The notes below the pieces were generated by a model. The model saw only the letters and a program-made list of their open reading frames with translations, was not told where the DNA came from and did not search any database. A DNA stretch of 64,000 nt, from positions 868,001 to 932,000 of the forward strand of contig NZ_JAIGNK010000001.1 in NCBI RefSeq assembly GCF_019711435.1, read 5' to 3'. The position numbers and the translations under genes were made by a program. Below, in pieces: positions 44,583 to 52,886 of this stretch. Numbering within the stretch: the first letter of the stretch is position 1; every line of letters starts with the position of its first letter. The stretch is from Qipengyuania polymorpha (GTDB taxonomy: Bacteria; Pseudomonadota; Alphaproteobacteria; Sphingomonadales; Sphingomonadaceae).

Positions 44583-45110
44583 TCAGTCCTTGCGTCGGTA
44601 GATGAGGTCGAAATAGTCGTTCCAGGTCAGGCCCTGGTCCTTGCTGGCCTGCCCGTGTTGCCGCACGCTGCCATCGTCCTGCAAGCTATATGTCATTCGC
44701 ACGAGCAAAGGCGTTCCATCGCGCGCTTTGCCCCATGGCCCGGTGAGCACCATCTTCCCCTCGACAGCACCGCCGTCGAAGAAGGTGCGTCCGGGCGTCC
44801 CGCCGACCCATAGCTGATGCCAGCCTTCGGTCTTGGGGTCGTAGGCTGAAAGGCTGGTTCCGCCGCGGCCCTGCAAGGGCATCCATGTCTCGCGGATTGC
44901 ACAGCCTGCGCTGACCTTTTCGATACGGCTGTCGGCGACCTTGGCTGGCTCGCCTTCGGCGGCGTTGGGATAGACATCCCATTCGCCGACCCAGAAGTCG
45001 AACGCCTCGTAATTCGCGCCTTTGCATTTCGGTGGCTGGGGCGGCGTGGCTGGCGGCACCTCGGGTGTCGCAGCCTGAGCGAAAATCAGCGAAAGAAGCG
45101 AAACGAACAT
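44583..45110 (-). CDS. Exported DUF1579-like protein
   Basis: A 175-residue exported protein: short signal peptide (FVSLLSLIFAQA), a Pro-rich linker (TPEVPPATPPQPPKC), then the domain opening with FDFWVGEWDVYPN, the common start of lipocalin-like DUF1579 proteins. Internal features are LQGRGGTSLSAYDP, a GGTPGRTFF turn and a C-terminal LTWNDYFDLIYRR. Function is unknown, with small-ligand binding likely. Its ribosome-binding site GGGAGG lies inside the 3' arm of a strong leader hairpin (45118-45155). Confidence 0.75.
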   Translation of the reverse strand: MFVSLLSLIFAQAATPEVPPATPPQPPKCKGANYEAFDFWVGEWDVYPNAAEGEPAKVADSRIEKVSAGCAIRETWMPLQGRGGTSLSAYDPKTEGWHQLWVGGTPGRTFFDGGAVEGKMVLTGPWGKARDGTPLLVRMTYSLQDDGSVRQHGQASKDQGLTWNDYFDLIYRRKD

Positions 45111-45117
45111 GGAAACA

Positions 45118-45155
45118 GTCCTCCCGCTGTAAGCCGTAGCCGACAGCGGAAGGAC
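45118..45155 (-). promoter_or_regulatory. Leader hairpin covering the ribosome-binding site
   Basis: On the minus strand, GTCCTTCCGCTGT pairs with ACAGCGGGAGGAC (12 of 13 positions) around a 12-base loop. The GGAGG ribosome-binding site of the gene at 44583-45110 is in the 3' arm, 9 bases before the ATG, so the hairpin would hide it. It could also act as a weak terminator for the gene upstream. Confidence 0.55.
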
Positions 45156-45189
45156 CTCAATTCTTCATCTGCGAAGGGCTGTTCCGACC

Positions 45190-45468
45190 CTACGAGCGCG
45201 GGAAATCTGAGCGGCGCGAAAGGTCGGCCACTTCCTCCGCGTGGTATTCGCGGTCGCCGAGCTTTTCGATGTAATAGGCCGAGCGTTCCTCCTCCGGCAT
45301 CAGCATCATGTGCTGCACCAATTCGGCGAAGCTGCCCGTGCGCAGGCCCTTGGCGCCATCGAGAACGCCGTCGCCGTCGTCCTTGCGGTGCAGCGCGGCG
45401 CGGTCGTCCCACTGGATGCCTTGGCGGTGGCAGTCGTCACCCTTGTAGGTGCTGGGATGGTCGGTCAT
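45190..45468 (-). CDS. Hypothetical protein, 92 aa
   Basis: A 92-residue soluble, charged protein not recognised as a known family. It opens with HPSTYKGDDCHRQGIQWDD, and its end is MPEEERSAYYIEKLGDREYH followed by a short acidic/basic tail. The ATG at 45468 is chosen for the AGGAGG 9 bases upstream; an ATG seven codons earlier is weaker. That ribosome-binding site sits in the loop of a perfect 9-bp inverted repeat. An EcfG-like promoter with one mismatch lies just upstream, directly after the lolD stop. A stress-linked role is inferred only from this promoter. Confidence 0.6.
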   Translation of the reverse strand: MTDHPSTYKGDDCHRQGIQWDDRAALHRKDDGDGVLDGAKGLRTGSFAELVQHMMLMPEEERSAYYIEKLGDREYHAEEVADLSRRSDFPRS

Positions 45469-45490
45469 GCAAAAATCCTCCTTTTGCATG
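45466..45490 (-). promoter_or_regulatory. Perfect hairpin with ribosome-binding site in the loop
   Basis: CATGCAAAA and TTTTGCATG are perfect 9-bp arms around the 7-base loop GGAGGAT (minus strand). The loop holds the ribosome-binding site and the 3' arm holds the ATG of the 92-residue gene. An AU-rich stem of this form could melt with temperature or open on ribosome binding. Confidence 0.6.
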
Positions 45491-45493
45491 CCT

Positions 45494-45518
45494 AACGGGC
45501 GAAAGCCGCTGCGGGTCC
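45494..45518 (-). promoter_or_regulatory. EcfG-like promoter, one mismatch
   Basis: GGACC, 16 bases, CGTT on the minus strand. The EcfG (general stress sigma) consensus of alphaproteobacteria is GGAAC-N16/17-CGTT, so eight of nine positions match. It lies directly after lolD and before the 92-residue gene. If transcription starts about 7 bases past CGTT, the leader begins inside the hairpin at 45466-45490. Confidence 0.35.
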
Positions 45519-45519
45519 G

Positions 45520-46206
45520 CTATTCGAGCACGCCCTCGTGAAGCCGCACCACGCGGTCCATCCGCGAGGCAAGCCGCTCGTTATGCGTGGCGACCAGTGC
45601 GGCACTTCCCTCGCCCCGTACCAGCGCGAGGAATTGCTCGAGCACGCGGTCGGAGGTTGCCTCGTCGAGATTGCCTGTCGGCTCGTCGGCGAGGACGAGG
45701 TCAGGCCGGTTCGCAAGACCGCGCGCAACTGCGACACGCTGCTGCTCGCCGCCAGAAAGTTGGCTCGGGCGATGGTCGAGGCGGTGGCCGAGGCCCAGAG
45801 CGGTCAACAATTCTTCCGCACGCGCATCGGCCTCGTCGCGCGGCTTGCCCGCGACAAGCTGCGGCAGGACGACGTTTTCCTTTGCATCGAAGTCGGGAAG
45901 CAGGTGGTGAAACTGGTACACGAAGCCCAAGTGGTCACGGCGCAGTTCGGTGCGTGCGTTCGCATTGCTCTTTTCGGCGGAGTTTCCAGCGATGAGGATT
46001 TCGCCGCCGAAACCGCCTTCGAGTAGGCCAACCGCCTGGAGCAGCGTCGATTTGCCCGAGCCCGAAGGCCCCAGCAGCGCGACAATCTCGCCCGGCATGA
46101 CTTCGAGATTCACGCCGCGCAGCACATCGATGCGCACACCGCCTTGCTCGAAGCTGCGGGTCAGGCCGCGAAGTTCGACCACGGGGCGCAGGTGACCATT
46201 ACTCAT
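45520..46206 (-). CDS. lolD: Lipoprotein-releasing system ATP-binding protein
   Basis: A 228-residue ABC ATPase that powers release of lipoproteins from the inner membrane to LolA. Walker A is GPSGSGKST, the signature [16 protein letters not shown], and Walker [13 protein letters not shown]. The [19 protein letters not shown]-loop region is typical of LolD. Its ATG overlaps the permease stop by 8 bases, so the pair is coupled. The order here is permease first, then ATPase. Confidence 0.95.
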   Translation of the reverse strand: MSNGHLRPVVELRGLTRSFEQGGVRIDVLRGVNLEVMPGEIVALLGPSGSGKSTLLQAVGLLEGGFGGEILIAGNSAEKSNANARTELRRDHLGFVYQFHHLLPDFDAKENVVLPQLVAGKPRDEADARAEELLTALGLGHRLDHRPSQLSGGEQQRVAVARGLANRPDLVLADEPTGNLDEATSDRVLEQFLALVRGEGSAALVATHNERLASRMDRVVRLHEGVLE

Positions 46207-47440
46207 AGCGCAGCACCTGTACCGGGTCCGTGCTCGCCGCCTTCAGGGCGGGATAGAGCGTGGCGAGGAAGCTCATGACCAGCGCGAGGCCGACAATCAT
46301 GGCGATTTCGACGGGGTCGGGCTTTGAGGGAATGGTGCTCAGGAAGCGAACCTGCGGGTCCCACAGGTCCGCGCCGGTCGCCCAGCTGATGCCCTTCACG
46401 ATTTGCTCGCGGAAGGTCAGCACCAGCGCGCCGAGCGCGAGGCCGGCCAGCGTACCGATGGCGCCAACGGTGAAACCGGTGGTGACGAAAATTTTCGTGA
46501 GACTCCGCCGCGATGCACCCATGGTTCGCATGATGGCAATGTCGCGGGTTTTCGCTCTCACCAGCATAACGAGGCTCGACAGGATATTAAACGCCGCCAC
46601 CAAGACCATGAAACTCAACGCGAACGCCATCGCTGCACGCTCGACCTGCAGTGCCTCAAAGAGGGTCGCATTGATTGTCTTCCAGTCGCGGACGACCGCC
46701 CTGCCCGCCAGCGATTCCGTCACTGGCTGGAGAATTTCGCCGACCTCGTCGGGGTCGGTCACCTGCACTTCAATCATGCCGATGGTCTCGCCAATCAGCA
46801 GCAATGTCTGCGCGTCCTGCATTGGCATGACCACGAAAGCGCCGTCGTAATCATAGACGCCCACTTCGAAGATGGCCGCCACCTCGTAACCGACCTGACG
46901 CGGTACGGTCCCGAAGGGTGTTGAGCGTCCCTGCGGATTGATGATGGTAATCGTATCACCCACCCGCGCCCCGATATTCTCCGCAAGTCGCACGCCGATG
47001 GCGACCTTGCTTGCCCCAGGCTGGAGCCCGTCCATATTGCCCGCAATCACCTTCTGGCCAAGTTCGCGCAGGTCCTTGTTGGTATTGCCGCGAAGGAGGA
47101 TGGCCTCGACCCGTCCGTTGAAGGTGGTCAGCAGCGGCTGCTCGATAAGCGGGGAGGCTTCGACCACGCCAGGTGTCTGCTCGATTTCCTGAAGCACTTC
47201 CTCCCAGTTATCGAGCCTTCCGCCATAGGCTTGCACAATGGCGTGACCGTTGAGGCCGACAATCTTGTCGAGCAGTTCAGCGCGGAAGCCGTTCATGACG
47301 CTCATCACGATGACGAGCATCGCGACGGAGAGCATGACGACGGTGATGGAAATGCCCGCGACCAGCGCGATGAATGCCTCGCTCCTGCCCGGGAGCAGGT
47401 AGCGTTTGGCGATGGTCCGTTCGAAAGGTGAAAGCAGCAA
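46199..47440 (-). CDS. lolC: Lipoprotein-releasing system permease (LolC/LolE)
   Basis: A 413-residue inner-membrane permease of the LolCDE exporter. One N-terminal membrane segment ([21 protein letters not shown]), a large periplasmic MacB-like domain (about 55-250), then three C-terminal membrane segments and the [19 protein letters not shown] end typical of LolC/E. Only one permease is encoded here, so it may act as both LolC and LolE or pair with a distant copy. The start is TTG at 47440 with AAGGG 7 bases upstream, matching the family N-terminus [14 protein letters not shown]. It is divergent from purF. Confidence 0.92.
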   Translation of the reverse strand: MLLSPFERTIAKRYLLPGRSEAFIALVAGISITVVMLSVAMLVIVMSVMNGFRAELLDKIVGLNGHAIVQAYGGRLDNWEEVLQEIEQTPGVVEASPLIEQPLLTTFNGRVEAILLRGNTNKDLRELGQKVIAGNMDGLQPGASKVAIGVRLAENIGARVGDTITIINPQGRSTPFGTVPRQVGYEVAAIFEVGVYDYDGAFVVMPMQDAQTLLLIGETIGMIEVQVTDPDEVGEILQPVTESLAGRAVVRDWKTINATLFEALQVERAAMAFALSFMVLVAAFNILSSLVMLVRAKTRDIAIMRTMGASRRSLTKIFVTTGFTVGAIGTLAGLALGALVLTFREQIVKGISWATGADLWDPQVRFLSTIPSKPDPVEIAMIVGLALVMSFLATLYPALKAASTDPVQVLRYE

Positions 47441-47607
47441 GGTGGCCCTTGGCGTTGTTTGGATGTCGGGACAGGCGTTTAGGCAGAGTTTCGTGGCGGC
47501 GCAATGAACGGCTGCAAAATCTCCCCCACGTCCTGCCTCACAAACCTTGTAATCGGGCCATAACATCGCCATTGGGGCGGCATTCGGTTGGCAGCGCGGA
47601 CAGCTTC

Positions 47608-49080
47608 ATGAATTGCACCCACCCCTTCCTCGACGCGGATGGCGACAAGCTGCGCGAAGAGTGCGGCGTTTTCGGCGCTATCAACGCGGCCGATGCGACC
47701 GCGGTTACCGCGCTCGGCCTCCATGCCCTGCAGCACCGCGGGCAGGAAGCTGCAGGCATCGTCGCGTGGGACGGAGCGGAATTCCGCACCCGTCGCGGGC
47801 TCGGCCATGTGGCGGAGAACTTCTCCAGTCAGGAAGCGATTGCCGAACTGCCCGGCCATATGGCGGCGGGCCATGTACGCTATTCGACCACCGGCGGCGC
47901 TGGCCTGCGCAATGTGCAGCCGCTCTATGCCGACCTCGCCAGCGGTGGTTTCGCCGTGGCGCATAACGGCAATATCTCGAATGCCGGCACCCTGCGCGAG
48001 GAACTCGTGCAACGCGGCGCCATCTTCCAGTCGACCTCCGACACAGAAGTCATCATCCACCTCGTCGCGACGAGCCGCTATCCGACCATCGTCGACCGGC
48101 TCATCGATGCGCTGCGCCTGCTCGAAGGTGCCTATGCGCTCATCGTGATGACGCCCGAAGGCATGATTGCCTGCCGCGACCCGCTGGGCATCCGCCCGCT
48201 GGTGATGGGCCGCATCGGCGATGCTACCGTCTTCGCCAGCGAAAGCGTGGCCTTCGACGTGGTTGGCGCCGAACTTATCCGCGAGGTCGAGCCGGGCGAA
48301 CTCATCCGCGTAGATTACGACGGCAACATCGACTCGCTCCATCCCTTCGGTACCCACAAGCCGCGCCCCTGCATCTTCGAGCACGTCTATTTCAGCCGCC
48401 CCGACAGCTTCTTCGCCGGACGCAGCGTCTACGAAGCGCGCAAGGCCATCGGAGCAGAGCTCGCCAAGGAAACGCCGGTCGAGGCCGACCTCGTGGTCCC
48501 CGTGCCCGACAGCGGTGTTCCGGCAGCTATCGGCTATGCGCAGGAAGCGGGCATTCCGTTCGAACTCGGCATAATCCGCTCGCACTATGTCGGCCGTACC
48601 TTCATCCAGCCTTCGGATGGCGCGCGCCATTCGGGCGTGAAGCGCAAGCACAACGCCAACCGCAGCCTGGTCGCGGGCAAGCGCATCGTCCTCATCGACG
48701 ACAGCATCGTGCGCGGCACGACCTCGCTGCAGATTGTCGAGATGATGCGCGATGCAGGCGCGGCGGAGGTCCATTTCCGCGTCGCCAGCCCGCCGACCGC
48801 GCATAGCTGCTTTTACGGCGTGGACACCCCCGAACGCAGCAAGCTGCTCGCCGCCCGCATGGATGTCGAACCGATGCGCGAATTCATCAAGGCCGACAGC
48901 CTCGCTTTCGTCTCCATCGACGGACTTTACCGCGCCGTGGGCGAAAAACCGCGCGTGAAGGAATGCCCGCAGTTCTGCGATGCCTGCTTCACCGGCGATT
49001 ACCCCACCTCGCTGACCGACCTCGCCAAGCGCGACGACAAGCAGGCCCAGCTCGCATTCCCGGTGGGCAAGGTAGCGTAA
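47608..49080 (+). CDS. purF: Amidophosphoribosyltransferase
   Basis: The first enzyme of purine synthesis (490 residues): transfers ammonia from glutamine to PRPP. An 18-residue leader precedes the catalytic Cys19 (EECGVFG), so the N-terminus must be processed, as in the Bacillus type. The PRPP motif is VLIDDSIVRGTTS. The C-terminal CPQFCDACFTGDYPT and HSCFYGVD hold cysteines that match the Fe-S ligands of Bacillus PurF. The short-chain dehydrogenase gene follows after one base. The 167-base upstream gap to lolC holds no gene. Confidence 0.97.
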   Translation: MNCTHPFLDADGDKLREECGVFGAINAADATAVTALGLHALQHRGQEAAGIVAWDGAEFRTRRGLGHVAENFSSQEAIAELPGHMAAGHVRYSTTGGAGLRNVQPLYADLASGGFAVAHNGNISNAGTLREELVQRGAIFQSTSDTEVIIHLVATSRYPTIVDRLIDALRLLEGAYALIVMTPEGMIACRDPLGIRPLVMGRIGDATVFASESVAFDVVGAELIREVEPGELIRVDYDGNIDSLHPFGTHKPRPCIFEHVYFSRPDSFFAGRSVYEARKAIGAELAKETPVEADLVVPVPDSGVPAAIGYAQEAGIPFELGIIRSHYVGRTFIQPSDGARHSGVKRKHNANRSLVAGKRIVLIDDSIVRGTTSLQIVEMMRDAGAAEVHFRVASPPTAHSCFYGVDTPERSKLLAARMDVEPMREFIKADSLAFVSIDGLYRAVGEKPRVKECPQFCDACFTGDYPTSLTDLAKRDDKQAQLAFPVGKVA

Positions 49081-49081
49081 C

Positions 49082-49789
49082 ATGACCAAGGTACTGGAAG
49101 GCAAGCTCGCCCTCGTCACGGGCGCCAGCAAAGGCATCGGTGCGGCAACGGCGCTGGCACTTGCAGAAGCGGGTGCTCACGTCGTGCTGACCGGCCGCGA
49201 TGTTCGCGCGCTGGAAGCCATCGAAGACCGCATTCATGAGGCTGGCGGCGCATCCACAATCGCGCCCGTCGACCTTGGCGAGAGCGACGGGATAGCCCGC
49301 CTCGCCTCGGCCATCGCGAGCCGCTGGGACAAGCTCGACATCCTCGTGATTTCGGCGGCCTACCTGCCCGCCCTCACGCCGGTCACGCAAATCGACGGCA
49401 AGCAGTTCAGCCAGGCTGTGACGACCAACCTCCTCGCCACGCAGGCGCTGCTCGCCAATTTCGACCCGCTACTGAAGCGCGCCGAAGCCGGACGGGTCAT
49501 CGGCCTCACCAGCAGCGTGGGCGAGAACCCGCGTGCCTACTGGTCGGCCTATGGCGCGACCAAGGCGGCGTTCGACAACCTCCTTGCCTCCTATGCGCAG
49601 GAGGTCGAGAAAATCGGCAATGTCCGCGTCGCCACCATCGACCCCGGCGCGACGCGCACGGCAATGCGCGCCAAGGCCTATCCGGGCGAAGATCCGGCGA
49701 CGGTCAAGCCGCCCGAGGACGTCGCTACCCGTATCCTCGAGCTACTGGTTAACGACTACCCGACCGGCTACCGAGAGCGGGTAGAATAG
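49082..49789 (+). CDS. Short-chain dehydrogenase/reductase
   Basis: A 235-residue classical SDR. The dinucleotide motif is TGASKGIG, followed by NxAG-like VISAAYLP, the catalytic Ser in LTSSVGEN and YGATK (the Tyr/Lys pair). The PGATRTAMRAKAYPGED segment is typical of the uncharacterised YdfG-like group that often follows purF in this order. It starts one base after the purF stop, so it is in the same unit. The substrate is unknown. Confidence 0.93.
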   Translation: MTKVLEGKLALVTGASKGIGAATALALAEAGAHVVLTGRDVRALEAIEDRIHEAGGASTIAPVDLGESDGIARLASAIASRWDKLDILVISAAYLPALTPVTQIDGKQFSQAVTTNLLATQALLANFDPLLKRAEAGRVIGLTSSVGENPRAYWSAYGATKAAFDNLLASYAQEVEKIGNVRVATIDPGATRTAMRAKAYPGEDPATVKPPEDVATRILELLVNDYPTGYRERVE

Positions 49790-49911
49790 CTGCGTTAACC
49801 CTCCCGCGTGACCTTTTCTTAATACTGGTGGGCGACACTCCGACAATTAACGCGCGCGTCTCCTGTGCGTGGAAAATCGGTATTCGAACTCAGGGCAAGG
49901 GATCGCCGGAC

Positions 49912-50259
49912 ATGAACTACCAGACGCAAGACCGCTATCTGACAGCCGCGCAGGAAGATCGCTGCGCACCGCGTACACGCATCACCATTCCGGGCCAGCT
50001 CCGCGCCAGCGGCGGCCGCGCTTTCCAGACGGTGGTGCACGACCTCTCCATCTCGGGCTTCTCGGCTGCTGCGATCAACCGCATGCACGAAGGCCAGATG
50101 TGCTGGCTGACGCTGCCGGGCCTCGAGTCTCTGCAGGCGCAGGTCGTGTGGTGGGAAAACTGCATGGTCGGCTGTGCGTTCAGCGAGTTGCTCTCGCCCA
50201 TCGTGCACGACAACATCCTCGCCCGCTACAGCGGCCAGGGCGCTTACCGCCCTTACTAA
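49912..50259 (+). CDS. PilZ domain protein
   Basis: A 115-residue single-domain protein of the PilZ type, binding cyclic di-GMP. The N-terminal part has RxxxR-like arginines (EDRCAPRTRITI) and the core carries VHDLSISGF, matching the DxSxxG motif. The C-terminal VVWWENCMVGCAFSELLSP closes the barrel. It is alone and not part of a longer enzyme. The upstream gap of 122 bases has no clear promoter. A role in c-di-GMP-controlled motility or surface polysaccharide is inferred from the domain. Confidence 0.87.
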   Translation: MNYQTQDRYLTAAQEDRCAPRTRITIPGQLRASGGRAFQTVVHDLSISGFSAAAINRMHEGQMCWLTLPGLESLQAQVVWWENCMVGCAFSELLSPIVHDNILARYSGQGAYRPY

Positions 50260-50360
50260 GATTTTTCGCGAGACAGGCCCAAAGAAAAGGCGACGACACC
50301 GACAGCTTTGGCGGCGGCCTGATGGGCCTGGCCTGAACCTTGTCCGGATGGCTCGTCGTC

Positions 50361-50392
50361 GGTGGCGGTGCGCTCTCGTAGCCTCCGCCACC
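50361..50392. terminator. Inverted repeat between convergent genes
   Basis: GGTGGCGG and CCGCCACC are perfect 8-bp arms around a 16-base loop. They lie between the convergent PilZ and serine-hydrolase genes. There is no T-run. The place fits a bidirectional terminator. Confidence 0.4.
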
Positions 50393-50414
50393 ACTCGTAT
50401 CGGGCTCCGACAGC

Positions 50415-51599
50415 CTACTGCGCGTTCATCGCAATCTGGCGCACCAGCGCCTGGAACTTCGCCCTATTTTCGGAGCTTGTCGCCGTCGGCCAATTGCTTG
50501 TTACGGCAACCACGAGATTGCGGCTCGGGTCGATCGTAATCGCCTGCCCGAAAATACCCTGCGCGCCGTAAAGCCCGCCGGGATAGGTCCACCACTGGTA
50601 GCCATATCCATAACCCTTGCCGAAATCGACCTGCGGCGCGCCTGCTTCGGCGAACCAACCATCGGGCACTACGCCCTTGCCGCCTTCAAGCACGAATTGC
50701 CCGAAGCGCGCATAATCAGCGAGGGTCAGCGAGAGGCAGCAGCCGCCGATATTCCCGCCGGTAAGGTCCTGCATCCAGAACAGCGGACCCTCGAAACCTG
50801 CCGGTCCCACGATCTTCTCGGCTGAATAGGCGGCGAGCGACTTCCCTGTCGCTTCCTCGACGAGCAGCCCGAGGAGATTGGTCTCGAGCGTCTTGTAAAC
50901 GAACTTCTCTCCGGCAGGCGCTTCGCGCTTCAGCGTGCGGGCATAAGTGACCGCCTGCGATTCCCCCTCGACGGGAGTGACTGCGAGCATCTTTGCGACG
51001 TCGCTTGCAGGGTCGGTATAATCCTCGTTCCATGCCACGCCCGAGGTCATCGTCGCGACCTGGCCGACGGTCACACCGTCATAGGCTGTCCCGGCGAGCG
51101 CGGGAATGATGTCGGTAACCGGCGTGTCGAGGCTTTCGATGTCGCCATCCTTGATGGCGGCGCCGAGCAACGTGGAGGTAAAGCTCTTGGCGACCGAGAA
51201 GCTGGTCCAGCGGTCGTCGGGTTCCATCCCGAGGCCATATTCCTCGAACAGGATCTTGCCATCCTTGAGAACCATGAGACCCGCCGCATTGGTATCGGCC
51301 ATGAACTGGCGCGCCATTGCGGCAGTCGCTGCATCAAGCGGGGTGCCTTCAAGGAAATCCACCGAGCGGTACGCGGGAGCAACCTCGAGCCCAGCAAACA
51401 ACCCTTCCATGTCGCGAAAGGCTGCCGAACGTCGCTCGTCGCTCCAGAACAGGATGGAATCGGAAGGGTCGAGGCTGGCCATCTGCTCCGGCATCGACTG
51501 GGTCACAGTCGGCACGGCAATGGGCGCCGGAGGCGCATCGGCGACGTTCATGCACCCGGCAAGCGCAATCGCCAAAGCCGAAACCAGAACCTTCTGCAT
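50415..51599 (-). CDS. Lipoprotein serine hydrolase, beta-lactamase family
   Basis: A 394-residue beta-lactamase-family (class C-type) serine hydrolase, anchored by a lipoprotein signal (ALAIALAGC, lipidated Cys16). The SxxK active site is in SFSVAKSFTSTLLG, and YKTLETN provides the second motif. The C-terminal GYGYQWWTY and GIFGQAITIDP complete the fold. Such proteins are often esterases or peptidases and need not confer drug resistance. The ATG at 51599 has AAGGAG 7 bases upstream; an ATG two codons earlier overlaps the cfa stop as ATGA. It is the last gene of the photolyase-cfa unit. Confidence 0.88.
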   Translation of the reverse strand: MQKVLVSALAIALAGCMNVADAPPAPIAVPTVTQSMPEQMASLDPSDSILFWSDERRSAAFRDMEGLFAGLEVAPAYRSVDFLEGTPLDAATAAMARQFMADTNAAGLMVLKDGKILFEEYGLGMEPDDRWTSFSVAKSFTSTLLGAAIKDGDIESLDTPVTDIIPALAGTAYDGVTVGQVATMTSGVAWNEDYTDPASDVAKMLAVTPVEGESQAVTYARTLKREAPAGEKFVYKTLETNLLGLLVEEATGKSLAAYSAEKIVGPAGFEGPLFWMQDLTGGNIGGCCLSLTLADYARFGQFVLEGGKGVVPDGWFAEAGAPQVDFGKGYGYGYQWWTYPGGLYGAQGIFGQAITIDPSRNLVVAVTSNWPTATSSENRAKFQALVRQIAMNAQ

Positions 51600-51601
51600 C
51601 C

Positions 51602-52843
51602 TCATTCTCCTTCTTTGACCAGCGTGACCTGGTGCACATCGATACCGCCGCCGCGAAAACCGCCCTCGCAATATCGCAAATAATAGCGCCACAACTCGCA
51701 GAATTGCGCGTCGAAGCCCGGTGGCAGACGACCCTCCTCAACCGCGCGGTCAAAGTTCTCAAGCCAGATGCGCAGCGTTTCGGCATAGTCGAGGCCGAAG
51801 TCGGCCTGGTCCTGCCATCTGAGGCCACGCTCTTCGGCAAGGCGGCGGAATTCGCTGGTGCGAATGAGCAGCCCGCCGGGGAAGATATAGGCCTGGATGA
51901 AATCGGCGCTCTTCGCATATTCATCGAACAGCTCGTCGCGCATCGAGATGTACTGGATGGCCGCGCGGCCGCCCGGTTTCAGGTTGCGCGCGATGCAGTC
52001 CATGAAAGTCGGCCAGTATTCGCGGCCGAGCGCTTCCACCATCTCGACGCTGACGATGCCGTCGAACCGGCCCGACGTATCGCGATAGTCCTGCCTGAGG
52101 AATTGCGGCCCGGGATGATGCTCTCTTGCCCAGGCAAGTTGCTGGTCTGAGAGGCTGATTGCCGTGACCTCGCTCCCGCGATCCTCGAAATAGCCGGCAA
52201 GCGCCCCCCACCCGCAGCCGATTTCGAGCAGGTGATGCGGCGTTCCGATTCTCTCGGCCAGCGCCTGCCATTTGCGCTTCTGCCCCGCTTCGAGCGAATT
52301 CGTGCCGACGTTTAGCGCCGAGGAATAGCTCATCGTCGGGTCGAGCCATTCACGGTAGAAATCATTGCCGAGGTCGTAATGCGCAGAGATGTTCTTCTGC
52401 GCGCCCGCATGCGTGTTGCGATTGACGAGGTGCGCCAGCTTCAACCCGTGGCGGAATGGCCCCTTGGCCCGCGCCGTGTCCCCAAGGCGCTCGGCGTGCT
52501 GGACGAAAAGCGCGAACAGCGGCACCGGGTCGGGGCTCCACCACTCGCCCGCTTCCCACGCCTGGTACCAGCCCACCGAGCCATTGCTGGCGAGCCGCAC
52601 CAGCGCATTGTAGCTGCGCAGTTCGACGGTGCATTCGAAACCCGGAGCGCGGCCGCCCAGCACGCAGGGACTGCCATCGGGCAATGTGCCGTGGATGGTC
52701 CCGCTGGTAAGCGCTGCGTCGATCTTGCCGAGTATCTTGGAGAAGGCGGGAGAAATCAGCCGGGCGAGCCACCCCGGCTTGCGCGCAAAAGGCTTGGAGC
52801 CTTCGACAAGGTCGCGTCCGCGCTGGCTGGTCTGCATGTCCAT
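51602..52843 (-). CDS. cfa: Cyclopropane-fatty-acyl-phospholipid synthase
   Basis: A 413-residue SAM-dependent enzyme that adds a methylene bridge to unsaturated membrane acyl chains. The family start of the core is QKNISAHYDLGNDFYREWLD, motif I is LEIGCGWGALAGYF, and VSVEMVEALGREYW and YIFPGGLL are further motifs. It has an N-terminal lipid-binding extension (about 1-140). The ATG at 52843 is one of two close candidates. It follows phrB after 43 bases and is coupled to the downstream hydrolase by a stop-start overlap. The cfa-phrB pairing is known in the singlet-oxygen response of Rhodobacter. Confidence 0.94.
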   Translation of the reverse strand: MDMQTSQRGRDLVEGSKPFARKPGWLARLISPAFSKILGKIDAALTSGTIHGTLPDGSPCVLGGRAPGFECTVELRSYNALVRLASNGSVGWYQAWEAGEWWSPDPVPLFALFVQHAERLGDTARAKGPFRHGLKLAHLVNRNTHAGAQKNISAHYDLGNDFYREWLDPTMSYSSALNVGTNSLEAGQKRKWQALAERIGTPHHLLEIGCGWGALAGYFEDRGSEVTAISLSDQQLAWAREHHPGPQFLRQDYRDTSGRFDGIVSVEMVEALGREYWPTFMDCIARNLKPGGRAAIQYISMRDELFDEYAKSADFIQAYIFPGGLLIRTSEFRRLAEERGLRWQDQADFGLDYAETLRIWLENFDRAVEEGRLPPGFDAQFCELWRYYLRYCEGGFRGGGIDVHQVTLVKEGE

Positions 52844-52886
52844 ACAGGCCGCCCTATGCCGCGCCCTGCCCCATGCGACAAGTCCG

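Noticed and set aside
50415-51599. A true antibiotic-resistance beta-lactamase
   Set aside because: The fold and SxxK are shared by many esterases and peptidases, the protein is a lipoprotein, and it sits in a stress operon, so resistance is not supported.
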